Assembly: GCA_964573885.1 (NCBI GenBank)
Contig: CAZNLL010000134.1
Coordinates: 1-10,182 of the forward strand
Direction: 5' to 3'
Length of the DNA: 10,182 bases
DNA from: CAZNLL01 sp964573885
GTDB taxonomy: Bacteria; Desulfobacterota; DSM-4660; Desulfatiglandales; Desulfatiglandaceae
Shown one piece after another: positions 1-7,451 of this stretch. The notes below the pieces were generated by a model, which was not told the DNA's origin, did no database searches, and worked only from the letters and a program-made list of their open reading frames with translations. A program made the position numbers and the translations under genes. Position 1 is the stretch's first letter; the number at the start of each line of letters is the position of its first letter.

Positions 1-559
1 CAGTTGCGCCCATCATCAATCCGGAGAGTTTCACTTCAGAGTTGTCAGACTTCCCGATACGGGTAAGCTTTTTTATTAATTCGATCTCACCCTCCTTGGA
101 GCCGTCCAGGAAGCTGAGTACCCCTATCTTCTCAGGTTTTTTGGGGGCTGGAGCGGCTTCCTGTTTGGCTTCCTGTTTGGCGAGGAGGTCTCGCTGCTTG
201 GCCGTATCCAGGATCATGGTTTTGTCAAGCTCCCCCTTTTCGACCTCTTTTACGGCGTCCTCGCCTTGTTTTTCAGATGCCACAAAGAGGAGGAGGTGTT
301 TCCCTATGCTGATTTTGTCTCCGTGCTTGAGCTTGTGGGAAACCACCTGTTTATCTCCCACAAAGGTGCCGTTGGTGCTCTGGAGGTCTGTCAACACAAA
401 ATGGTCTCCCACCTTGTCTATCTTGGCATGGTAACCTGATACAGCGAGATTGTCGATTTGGATGTCATTCTCGGGTTTTCGGCCGATGGTGAAGCTGTCT
501 TTTTCCAAGGGAAATTCTTTTATTACCTGCTTGTTAAAGATCAGAATAAGCTTGGCCAT
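1..559 (-). CDS. FHA-domain protein, partial (C-terminus beyond the left edge)
   Basis: Forkhead-associated domains bind phosphothreonine peptides. 186 codons are visible. The first FHA domain spans about residues 3-95, with G26-R27, S41, H44 and N63-G64-T65, the residues that normally shape the phosphopeptide pocket. A charged Ala/Lys/Glu/Pro linker follows (about 98-145) with a tandem AKQE-AKQE repeat, and a second FHA-like unit begins near residue 146: its T-R-I-G-K segment (166-170), followed by a Lys-Leu-Ser-Gly stretch, mirrors the F-T-I-G-R of the first. The ATG at 559 is preceded by a purine-rich GAGGGGG element about six bases upstream. No signal peptide or membrane segment is visible, so it is probably cytoplasmic. 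The gene lies 142 bases after a PP2C phosphatase gene in the same direction, which suggests a shared Ser/Thr phosphorylation pathway (inference). The remaining C-terminus could add a different effector domain. Confidence 0.9.
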   Translation of the reverse strand, partial: MAKLILIFNKQVIKEFPLEKDSFTIGRKPENDIQIDNLAVSGYHAKIDKVGDHFVLTDLQSTNGTFVGDKQVVSHKLKHGDKISIGKHLLLFVASEKQGEDAVKEVEKGELDKTMILDTAKQRDLLAKQEAKQEAAPAPKKPEKIGVLSFLDGSKEGEIELIKKLTRIGKSDNSEVKLSGLMMGAT

Positions 560-590
560 AACGCATCCCCCTCAGTAGACCCTTTTTCAT

Positions 591-620
591 ATAATAGGTT
601 ATAGGCATATGCAATGGCAA
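591..620 (-). promoter_or_regulatory. Putative sigma-70 promoter for the FHA gene
   Basis: Read on the minus strand, TTGCCA (620-615) resembles the -35 box in five of six positions and TATTAT (596-591) resembles the -10 box in five of six, with an 18-base spacer. Transcription would begin near 584, about 25 bases before the ATG at 559. It suggests that the FHA gene can be expressed separately from the upstream phosphatase operon. This is prediction from sequence only. Confidence 0.5.
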
Positions 621-621
621 T

Positions 622-636
622 CTGAAATCATTTCAG
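622..636. promoter_or_regulatory. Perfect palindrome CTGAAAT-C-ATTTCAG, possible operator
   Basis: Two seven-base arms are perfect inverted copies around a single central base. The centre lies just upstream of the putative -35 box of the FHA promoter, about 45 bases before the predicted start of transcription. That is a usual place for an activator or a dimeric regulator to bind. No T-run follows on either strand, so it does not look like a terminator. The binding protein is unknown. Confidence 0.4.
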
Positions 637-701
637 GAGCCGGGTTTTCCGAATAAAGCCCCTCGAAAAAGCCTTTCAGGAGGATGGGCGTCTTCGGTCG
701 T

Positions 702-1571
702 TTATGAATGGAACCCAAATAGTCTTCGGAACCGGGCCAAGACATCGGCCACAACCCCTCCTATCTGATGCCCGGGTCCTCCCCCTGATCTCCCCAGGCC
801 TGAAAGGAATACTGTGACCACAGTGGTGTTGTCATGGCCCCCCCTTGAGAGGGCCACGTCAACGAAATGTCGACAGAGAGACTGGGGATTGTCCTCACCT
901 TCCGCCATTTCCTGGATTTCATCATCTGAGACAAGGTCTGTCAGCCCATCACTACATAAGATATAGCGGTCGTTTTCTCTCGGGATAATCTCAAAGATCT
1001 CTGCGTCCACGTCCTTGGCGGAACCCAGATTCCTGGTAAGAACGTGTTTAAGAGGGGAATTATCGGCTTCTTCGTAAGTCATGCTCCCCATTTCGAGTTG
1101 TTCGGCGATAAAGGTATGATCCTTGGATAACCTTTCGATCTGCCCGTCCCGAATGAGATAGATCCGGCTATCCCCCACATTTGCGGAAATGACCAGGTGG
1201 GGGAGGACGGCCAAGACACTTACAGTGGTGCCCATGCCATGATGTTGCTCGTGCTCCTCGGCCAACTCATGGATCACTCTGTTGGCCAAACGGATGCCGC
1301 TCAAGATGAAATTCCCGATCCGGGAGAGGGAAGGATCGGCCGGACCGAACAAGGCCGGCTCGTTTTCTGCTGACTGGATCCACCTTCGAAAACTTTCGTT
1401 AATCAGGTCCACTGCGATCCCGCTTGCCACTTCACCTGCGAGGTGTCCCCCCATACCGTCGGCGACCACATAGAGACCCAGAGAATCATCCACCGAGAAG
1501 GCATCTTCGTTCCCTTCCCTCTTGAGCCCCACATCTGTAAGCCCTGCAGATTTGGCGAAAGCGGGCGCCAT
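702..1571 (-). CDS. PP2C-family Ser/Thr protein phosphatase (PrpC/Stp type)
   Basis: Metal-dependent phosphatase that removes phosphate from Ser/Thr, usually opposing a Hanks-type kinase in the cytoplasm. Nearly all PP2C motifs are present (numbering from the ATG at 1571): R-E-G-N-E-D at 18-23, the metal-binding A-D-G-M-G-G-H at 37-43, G-M-G-T-T at 112-116, N-V-G-D-S-R at 131-136, S-D-G-L-T-D at 207-212 and G-G-H-D-N-T-T at 244-250. All metal-coordinating aspartates are intact, so it should be active. There is no membrane segment; the tail is short, Gly-rich and then basic. A GTG at 1577 would add two residues, but the GAGG at 1581-1578 sits at normal distance from the ATG at 1571, so I prefer that start (289 aa, a little longer than the roughly 240-260 of the minimal family). 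It follows the RNase G gene by 29 bases and is probably co-transcribed with it. Confidence 0.93.
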   Translation of the reverse strand: MAPAFAKSAGLTDVGLKREGNEDAFSVDDSLGLYVVADGMGGHLAGEVASGIAVDLINESFRRWIQSAENEPALFGPADPSLSRIGNFILSGIRLANRVIHELAEEHEQHHGMGTTVSVLAVLPHLVISANVGDSRIYLIRDGQIERLSKDHTFIAEQLEMGSMTYEEADNSPLKHVLTRNLGSAKDVDAEIFEIIPRENDRYILCSDGLTDLVSDDEIQEMAEGEDNPQSLCRHFVDVALSRGGHDNTTVVTVFLSGLGRSGGGPGHQIGGVVADVLARFRRLFGFHS

Positions 1572-1600
1572 AATCACCTCAAAAAAATATTCCCCTTTTT

Positions 1601-3133
1601 TTAAACGCTTATTTCGTATTGTTCAAGATGAAAATGCTTTTTGCCGATAATAACAATTCGTCTCCCTAACCTTTTCTCGAGCTCCATAATGGATTCCTGT
1701 TCTTCCTCCTTAAGGACGCCCTCTATCTCCGGGTTCACAAGGATACAGACGTCTCCCCTTTCCTCGGACAGGGCGCATTCCCGCTCCAAGTCTCTGAATA
1801 TTTCGTAACACAGGGTTGTCTTGGACTTGAGGGCCCCTGTTCCTTCACAATAGAAGCAGGGTTCTGTGAGCAGGGTGTTAAGATTGGCCCGGGTTCTTTT
1901 ACGGGTCATCTCGATGAGGCCCAAATCCGAGACGGGCAGGATATTGGTCTTGGCCTTGTCTTTACACAAGGCCTCCTTCAGGGTCATAAATACGCGCTCC
2001 CTATTTGAGCGCTTCTCCATATCAATGAAATCAATCACGATGAGGCCACCGATATTTCTGAACCGCAACTGGTAGGCGATTTCCTTGGCCGCCTCCAGGT
2101 TTGTCTTTAAAATGGTTTCTTCCAGATTTCTCTTGCCCACATAGCTGCCTGTGTTCACATCAATGGCTGTGAGGGCTTCGGTCATTTCAATAACAATATA
2201 CCCCCCCGATTTAAGCCAAATTTTGTTTTCCAGGAGGGGGGAAATCTCCATTTCAATGCCAAAGGCGTCGAAAATCGGCTCCCGACCTTCGTAAAGCTCC
2301 ACGGAAAAGCGCAGTTGTGAAGCAAATGCTTTGATGAATTCCATAATATTTTCATGATCTTGTTTAGAGTCAATAATCAGGCGGTCCACTTCCCGGGTAA
2401 AGAGGTCTCTCACCGCCCTCAAGGAGATGGACAGGTCCTTGTACAGAAGACCGGTACCGGATCTCCTCTCCATTTTGGCTTGGATATCAGACCAGAGCTT
2501 GAGGAGGAAGTCCATTTCAACTTCCAATTTCTCCTTTGAAGCCCCTTCACTGACGGTTCTCACGATAAAACCGATATCCGCGGGCCTGATTTCCTGGATG
2601 ATTGCCTTGAGCCTTTCCCTTTCCTCCTTTTCCTCTATCCTGCGGGAGACCCCAATATGGTTTACCGTGGGCATGAGCACGAGATGCCTGCCGGGCAAGG
2701 AGATATGTGAGGTGAGCCGGGCCCCTTTGTTCCCGATGGGTTCCTTGGCCACCTGAACCATGAGGTCCTGGCCCTCATGGAGGAGTTCCTCTATGAGAAA
2801 AGGGATAGCCTGGGATTGATCGGTTGCCGTCGGGCCGTTACCGGGCATGGTGGAGATTTCCTCGGCCATGCCGTTTCCCAGCATCATTTTTTCAAGGGGG
2901 GAAAAATCCCTGCATACATCGGAAACATAGAGAAAGGCGGTCCTGTCAAGCCCTATTGAAACAAAGGCCGCCTGCATCCCTGGGAGCACCCGCACGACCC
3001 TTCCCCGGTAAATATTTCCCATCAACTCCTGGCCGGTTTTTCTTTCGGTATGGAGTTCCACCACGACGCCGTTTTCAACTAAGACCACTCTGGTTTCGTA
3101 ATGCCTTACATTGATAATGAGTTCACTGGACAT
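1601..3133 (-). CDS. rng: Ribonuclease G (RNase E/G family)
   Basis: Endoribonuclease that cleaves single-stranded, A/U-rich RNA, preferring 5'-monophosphorylated ends, in rRNA maturation and mRNA decay. At 510 residues it is close to E. coli RNase G (489) and lacks the long C-terminal scaffold of RNase E. The N-terminal part carries the split S1 domain (about 37-130), followed by the RNase H-like and 5'-sensor regions, with G-V-S-R-R-I at 161-166. The catalytic metal-binding aspartates are D325 (in A-I-D-V-N-T-G) and D368 (in V-I-D-F-I-D), spaced exactly as in RNase E (303/346). C426 and C429 form the CxxC zinc-link of the dimer. The ATG at 3133 has GAGG at 3142-3139, which overlaps the stop codon of the upstream radical SAM gene; only seven bases separate the two, so translation is probably coupled. 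The S1 domain has a longer loop than in E. coli (about 76-113). Confidence 0.95.
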   Translation of the reverse strand: MSSELIINVRHYETRVVLVENGVVVELHTERKTGQELMGNIYRGRVVRVLPGMQAAFVSIGLDRTAFLYVSDVCRDFSPLEKMMLGNGMAEEISTMPGNGPTATDQSQAIPFLIEELLHEGQDLMVQVAKEPIGNKGARLTSHISLPGRHLVLMPTVNHIGVSRRIEEKEERERLKAIIQEIRPADIGFIVRTVSEGASKEKLEVEMDFLLKLWSDIQAKMERRSGTGLLYKDLSISLRAVRDLFTREVDRLIIDSKQDHENIMEFIKAFASQLRFSVELYEGREPIFDAFGIEMEISPLLENKIWLKSGGYIVIEMTEALTAIDVNTGSYVGKRNLEETILKTNLEAAKEIAYQLRFRNIGGLIVIDFIDMEKRSNRERVFMTLKEALCKDKAKTNILPVSDLGLIEMTRKRTRANLNTLLTEPCFYCEGTGALKSKTTLCYEIFRDLERECALSEERGDVCILVNPEIEGVLKEEEQESIMELEKRLGRRIVIIGKKHFHLEQYEISV

Positions 3134-3140
3134 GACAACC

Positions 3141-5687
3141 TCATTGGCTTTGGGGCTGACCTCCGGACCCCGGGATGGGAGGTGCGAGGACCTGGTCGGT
3201 TTTGAGTATTCTGAGAGAATGCAATTGATGATCGTCCAGGGAAAACACCTCCTTAATAATCTGGACCGGCTTCAGATGGGGCCCCGAGGTGTGCCTCAGG
3301 GCCAGTCTGATCTTTTTGGGTGAGACGAGTTCCAGGGATTTGACCAGGGGCCTTGCGTTAAGCTCGCGTCTTCCCTTTCTGTTCTCCTTGATTACAGGGA
3401 AAGAGGTCGACTTACGAAAAAGCGCTACGGCCTCCTCCTTGACCTTCAATCCGTTCAAGGTAATCAGGAAGTGGCTTTCCTTTATCCGCTCCTTTCTCTT
3501 GCGGGGGGGGATTTCTTCAATCCTTATCACAGAAATGCCGGAAGGTAACTGCTTGTTAATTTGTTCTTTTAGGCCTGAACTCCCTTGGAATCCGGCCATC
3601 TGGATATCCACCGTCTCCGATATGCTTTCCGTACCCACAGGCAAGGCACAGGCAAATGACACTCTGGGCATGGGGTGAAAACCCTTGGAGTGGACAAGAT
3701 TGAGGCCCGCCCTCCTAAACGCCCGGATAAAGAGCCGAACGAGTTCCAAGTGGCTCAGGTACTTGGCTCGACCCAATTTGGTGAAGGTGAGGCGGTAATC
3801 CGTGGGCCGACCCTTGAAGGAAGGCCGGGCGGAAGGGGCTTTTTTCATGGGGGGATGCGCCTCAGCCAGGACAGGGTCCACGGTTTTGTGGTCACAAACC
3901 CCACATTCAAGGCACGCCTTACGACAATCCGGGGTCGGCCTTTCTTGATGGGCCTTTTGCCATTCCTGCTTAAGGAAGGCCTTGTTGACCCCTGAGTCCA
4001 GGTGGTCCCAGGGCATCCGCTCATCCAACGGCCTTTGCCGGTGCAAATAGTCGTGGGGATCAATCCCGCTCCGGCTGAAGGCTTGTTCCCAGATGTCCCT
4101 GCGAAAGTGCTCGGCCCAGGCGTCAAACCTGGCCCCGAGTCTCCAGGCCTCCAAGACGGCCCCGTTAAGACGTCTGTCACCCCTTGAGAAGACACCCTCC
4201 AGCCAGCTCAATTCAGGTTGATTCCATTTGACCCGTACCCGGCTTTTCTTCAATCCTTGACGGATGCGGTCGATGCGGCGGCGGCTTTCCTCAAGAGTGA
4301 TCTGGGAGGCCCACATGAAGGGGGTATGGGATTTGGGAACAAAGGTGCTTACGCTGAGATTCAATTTCGCCTTCTTTCCCCCTTTTTTGGCCAGGTCGGC
4401 CAACTGCCTCGCCAGTTCTATGATATCACGGAGGTCCCCTTCATCTTCAGTGGGTAGACCAACCATGAAATAGAGCTTGATGAGGTTCCATCCCGCCTCA
4501 TATATGGCCCGGGCCGTGTCTAGGATTTCCGCATGGGTAAGGCCCTTGTTGATGACCCTCCTGAGCCGCTCGTTACCCGCCTCCGGTGCCAAAGTAAATC
4601 CTGTCTTCCTGACCCTCTTTATCTCTTTGATCAGGTCCGGATTCAGCGTATCGACCCTCAAAGAGGGGAGGCTTACAGCCACTTTATCAAGGGATTGTCG
4701 GTCCATGAGGGCTGCGAGAAGGGCCTCGATACAGGTGTAATCACCAGAGCTCAGGGAGAGGAGGGAGAGGTCATCATAGCCGGTGAGCTTTAAGGCCCGC
4801 TCCGTCTCTTGGAGAATGGTCTCCAGGCCTCGTTCCCTGACCGGCCGGTAGATCATACCGGCCTGACAGAACCGACAGCCCCGGGTGCAGCCCCGAGCGA
4901 TTTCAAAGGTAAGCCGGTCATGGACCAGTTCAGTATAAGGAACAATTTGTTGCAGCGGGAAGGGAAAAGACTCTATATCCGGAAGCAGGGCCTTTTTGAC
5001 CTTTTTGTAATCAGGCAGGTGGGGCTCAATGGCATGCACCGGACCTTGGAGACCTTGGTGTATGGTGAAAAAAGCGGGGATATACACGCCCCTGAGACAA
5101 TAGAGCTTGGTGAGGATTTCCCGGCGGTCCTTGGCCCTTTTTGGCGGGCTCTTTCTGAGGACCCGGCAAATCTCAAGGCACACTTCCTCTCCGTCGCCGA
5201 GCACAAAGAGATCAAATATATCCGCTACCGGCTCCGGGTTAAAACAGGCGGGTCCGCCGGCGATGATGAGAGGGTCGCCGGTTCGCCTGTTTTCTGCCAG
5301 AATGGGAATGCCTGAGAGATCCAGCATGTTGAGGACGTTGGTATAAGAGAGTTCATGTTGGAGGCTGAATCCCACCATGTCGAAACTCGCCAGGGGCCGC
5401 TCCGTTTCCAAGGAGGTGAGGGGGAAATTTCTCGCCCTCATTTCTCTCTCAAGATCCACCCAGGGGGCGAATGCCCTTTCAGCCGCCAGCCAGGGACGGC
5501 TGTTGAGGAGGTGATAGAGAATTTTTAGTCCCACGTGGGACATGCCCACTTCGTAAACGTCCGGATAAGCCAGCACCACCGAGACCTCGACCCGGCCTGG
5601 GTCCTTGACGATGGCGTTGACTTCCTTGCCAAGATAGCGGCTCGGACGGCTTATACGGTTGAACCAGGGTTGTTTTGCAAGACCCAT
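3141..5687 (-). CDS. B12-binding-type radical SAM protein fused to a DUF2344 (radical SAM-linked) domain
   Basis: 848 residues, matching what I know as the TIGR03960-type radical SAM family with the TIGR03936/DUF2344 partner fused at its C-terminus; in some bacteria the two are separate neighbouring genes. The N-terminal third (about 20-185) has the cobalamin-binding-like fold pattern. The radical SAM core (about 255-480) carries C267-x3-C271-x2-C274, which should hold the [4Fe-4S] cluster that cleaves S-adenosylmethionine. Between the halves lies a second cluster, C588, C592, C595 and C598, probably for zinc or another Fe-S centre. The DUF2344 part runs about 628-830. The substrate is unknown; steady pairing with RNase G suggests RNA or ribosome modification (inference). 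The ATG at 5687 has GAGGT at 5695-5691. It starts 44 bases after the histidine kinase stop and ends seven bases before rng. Confidence 0.9.
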   Translation of the reverse strand: MGLAKQPWFNRISRPSRYLGKEVNAIVKDPGRVEVSVVLAYPDVYEVGMSHVGLKILYHLLNSRPWLAAERAFAPWVDLEREMRARNFPLTSLETERPLASFDMVGFSLQHELSYTNVLNMLDLSGIPILAENRRTGDPLIIAGGPACFNPEPVADIFDLFVLGDGEEVCLEICRVLRKSPPKRAKDRREILTKLYCLRGVYIPAFFTIHQGLQGPVHAIEPHLPDYKKVKKALLPDIESFPFPLQQIVPYTELVHDRLTFEIARGCTRGCRFCQAGMIYRPVRERGLETILQETERALKLTGYDDLSLLSLSSGDYTCIEALLAALMDRQSLDKVAVSLPSLRVDTLNPDLIKEIKRVRKTGFTLAPEAGNERLRRVINKGLTHAEILDTARAIYEAGWNLIKLYFMVGLPTEDEGDLRDIIELARQLADLAKKGGKKAKLNLSVSTFVPKSHTPFMWASQITLEESRRRIDRIRQGLKKSRVRVKWNQPELSWLEGVFSRGDRRLNGAVLEAWRLGARFDAWAEHFRRDIWEQAFSRSGIDPHDYLHRQRPLDERMPWDHLDSGVNKAFLKQEWQKAHQERPTPDCRKACLECGVCDHKTVDPVLAEAHPPMKKAPSARPSFKGRPTDYRLTFTKLGRAKYLSHLELVRLFIRAFRRAGLNLVHSKGFHPMPRVSFACALPVGTESISETVDIQMAGFQGSSGLKEQINKQLPSGISVIRIEEIPPRKRKERIKESHFLITLNGLKVKEEAVALFRKSTSFPVIKENRKGRRELNARPLVKSLELVSPKKIRLALRHTSGPHLKPVQIIKEVFSLDDHQLHSLRILKTDQVLAPPIPGSGGQPQSQ

Positions 5688-5731
5688 GAGACCTCATATA
5701 TTGAGAGCAAAACCATCATGAAACAAACCGA

Positions 5732-7441
5732 CTAGCAAGGAGGCATTTGAGGCGGCACTTGGGGTAAGGATATGGTTACCTCGGCCCCGCCCTCCGGATG
5801 ATTGCCGCCCAAGACCGTCCCATCAAGGCCCTCTACAACCCTCTTCACAATGGCCAGGCCCAGGCCGGAGCCCCCTTCTTTAGTGGTGACAAAGGGGGTG
5901 AAAAGATGGGGGATTACGCCTTCATCAAAGCCGGTCCCTGTATCTCGCACCACGATTTTGACCGTTCTTTCATGGGGCTCGGATCCGTTGACCTCCGCGT
6001 AGGTCAAGGCATATAGAGAGCCCCCTTCTGCCATGGCCTCAGAGGCGTTCAACAGGAGGTTCCACAAGACCTGTTTGATTTGTTCGGGATCAGATTCAAG
6101 GGCTATATCCTCCTTGAAGTTGGTAATGATCTTTGTCTTGCCATCCCAGTGCTGGCTGTTCTGAAAGAGCTCCAGGGATTCAAGGATGAGCTGGTTTAAG
6201 TTGAACTTTTTTACGCTGATCTTCTTGGGCCTGGCGAAGATCAAGAAGTCGTTTACCAGATGGTTAAGGCGATTGATTTCTCTGGAAATAATGCCCATGA
6301 GGCGGGTGTTCACGTCGTCTTCTTCAAGGCCGTCTTTCAGCATCTGGATTGAGCCGCTGATTGAGGCCATGGGGTTTCGGATCTCATGGGCCACCCCTGC
6401 TGCAAGCTCACCAATCAATGCCAGGCCTTCCACTTTTTTCATCTCCTCTTCAATGCGCTTCACCTGGGTCACATCATGAAAGATGAGTATAAGGCCCTTT
6501 TCCTCTCCCAAGGGGAGCCGCAAGGGAGAGAGGGAGAGGCGGAGATGAAGCTCTGTACCCTCGGCCCTGGTGAAAGGCAAGTCCATCAAGGGAGGATGCT
6601 TTTTTATAGGACCCGCAGAGGGCGCGCGTAACTTGGTCAGATGATCTTTTACAAAGGGGAGCACCTCGTGGATGTGACTCCCTGTGGCGTGGTGGACCTT
6701 GATGCCAAAAATCTGTTCGGCGGCTGGATTGCACAGAATAATCCTGTCATCCCCGTCAAGGACGATAAGCCCGGACGGGATACTCTTGATGATGCTTTCA
6801 TTAAGGACTTCCAGCTTGTCAATGTCCCTCTGTTTGGCGCTGAGTTCGACACGGCTCTTTTTGGCCTGCTCAGAAAGATAACTGCTCAGGTAGGCCACCA
6901 GGTAAAAGGCCGCTATATTAACGAGAATGGTATAAAAGAGGTAGGCCCTTTGATATTGCTCAGGGTAGCTCAAGCGGCTCCCCAGGGGGTGGAGCATTCC
7001 AAAATAGTGGAGGTCCAGCAAGAGGCCGTACAGGATACTGCTGCTGGAGGCCACCAACAGGCCGCCGGGACGGTAAAGGAGTATGCTCCCAGAGATAATG
7101 GAGAGGATATAAAGAGAGGAGAATATGCTCTCTATCCCTCCTGTGGTATACACCACCGCCGTTACAAATAGGGTGTCGAGATGGAGTTGAAGATGGGCCT
7201 GAAAAGTAAGGTTTTTATAGTACTTGAGCAGGAGGATATAGATGATGGTGAGGAAGTAGACCGTGGCAATGAGCAGATAGTGGGAGGTCTGAATATTGCC
7301 GAAGTAGGTTTTTGTCTCTTTTACCTGGATGAAAATGGAGGCGCCCAGGAGGAGAGAAACGAAGAGGACCCTCAGGAGCATAAGGGTCTGCAAGCGCCCG
7401 GAGAGCTCTCCGTGAGGGATTTTTGCCTGTGAGCCCGCCAT
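5732..7441 (-). CDS. pilS: Membrane PAS sensor histidine kinase, PilS-like
   Basis: Sensor kinase of a two-component system; the position directly after pilC and the hydrophobic N-terminus point to PilS, which with PilR controls type IV pilus genes. Residues 18-190 contain about six membrane segments (roughly 20-38, 54-73, 86-100, 104-122, 126-146, 166-188). A short coiled-coil stretch (190-213) leads to a PAS domain (about 213-325). The dimerisation/phospho-acceptor region has H352 in A-H-E-I-R-N-P. The ATPase domain shows the N box with N461 and N465, the G1 box D500-T-G-T-G and the G2 box G-G-S-G-L-G-L-G-type at 523-529 (GGSGLGL). All catalytic parts are intact and there is no receiver domain. 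The ATG at 7441 lies ten bases after the pilC stop; only a weak AGGA is found upstream, so it may rely on translational coupling. No pilR follows. It could instead be an AtoS/NtrB-like kinase serving another regulator. Confidence 0.85.
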   Translation of the reverse strand: MAGSQAKIPHGELSGRLQTLMLLRVLFVSLLLGASIFIQVKETKTYFGNIQTSHYLLIATVYFLTIIYILLLKYYKNLTFQAHLQLHLDTLFVTAVVYTTGGIESIFSSLYILSIISGSILLYRPGGLLVASSSSILYGLLLDLHYFGMLHPLGSRLSYPEQYQRAYLFYTILVNIAAFYLVAYLSSYLSEQAKKSRVELSAKQRDIDKLEVLNESIIKSIPSGLIVLDGDDRIILCNPAAEQIFGIKVHHATGSHIHEVLPFVKDHLTKLRAPSAGPIKKHPPLMDLPFTRAEGTELHLRLSLSPLRLPLGEEKGLILIFHDVTQVKRIEEEMKKVEGLALIGELAAGVAHEIRNPMASISGSIQMLKDGLEEDDVNTRLMGIISREINRLNHLVNDFLIFARPKKISVKKFNLNQLILESLELFQNSQHWDGKTKIITNFKEDIALESDPEQIKQVLWNLLLNASEAMAEGGSLYALTYAEVNGSEPHERTVKIVVRDTGTGFDEGVIPHLFTPFVTTKEGGSGLGLAIVKRVVEGLDGTVLGGNHPEGGAEVTISLPQVPPQMPPC

Positions 7442-7451
7442 ATGTTCGGAG

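Noticed and set aside
42..434. 130-codon plus-strand frame opposite the FHA gene
   Set aside because: The opposite strand encodes a convincing FHA domain with all pocket residues; this frame is Ser/Leu/Cys-rich and typical of an antisense shadow.
560..701. Possible rho-independent terminator between the phosphatase and FHA genes
   Set aside because: The only strong inverted repeat (622-636) is AT-rich with a one-base centre and is not followed by a T-run on either strand; it suits an operator better.
4809..5315. 168-codon plus-strand frame opposite the radical SAM gene
   Set aside because: It lies wholly within the radical SAM core on the other strand, including the region of the CxxxCxxC motif, and has no recognisable domain or ribosome binding site.
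5688..5731. Possible internal promoter between the histidine kinase and radical SAM genes
   Set aside because: AT-rich bases are present but no -35/-10 pair with acceptable spacing could be found in the 44-base gap.
6641..7171. 176-codon plus-strand frame opposite the histidine kinase
   Set aside because: Antisense shadow of the PAS and membrane regions of the kinase; composition and lack of any domain argue against a gene.
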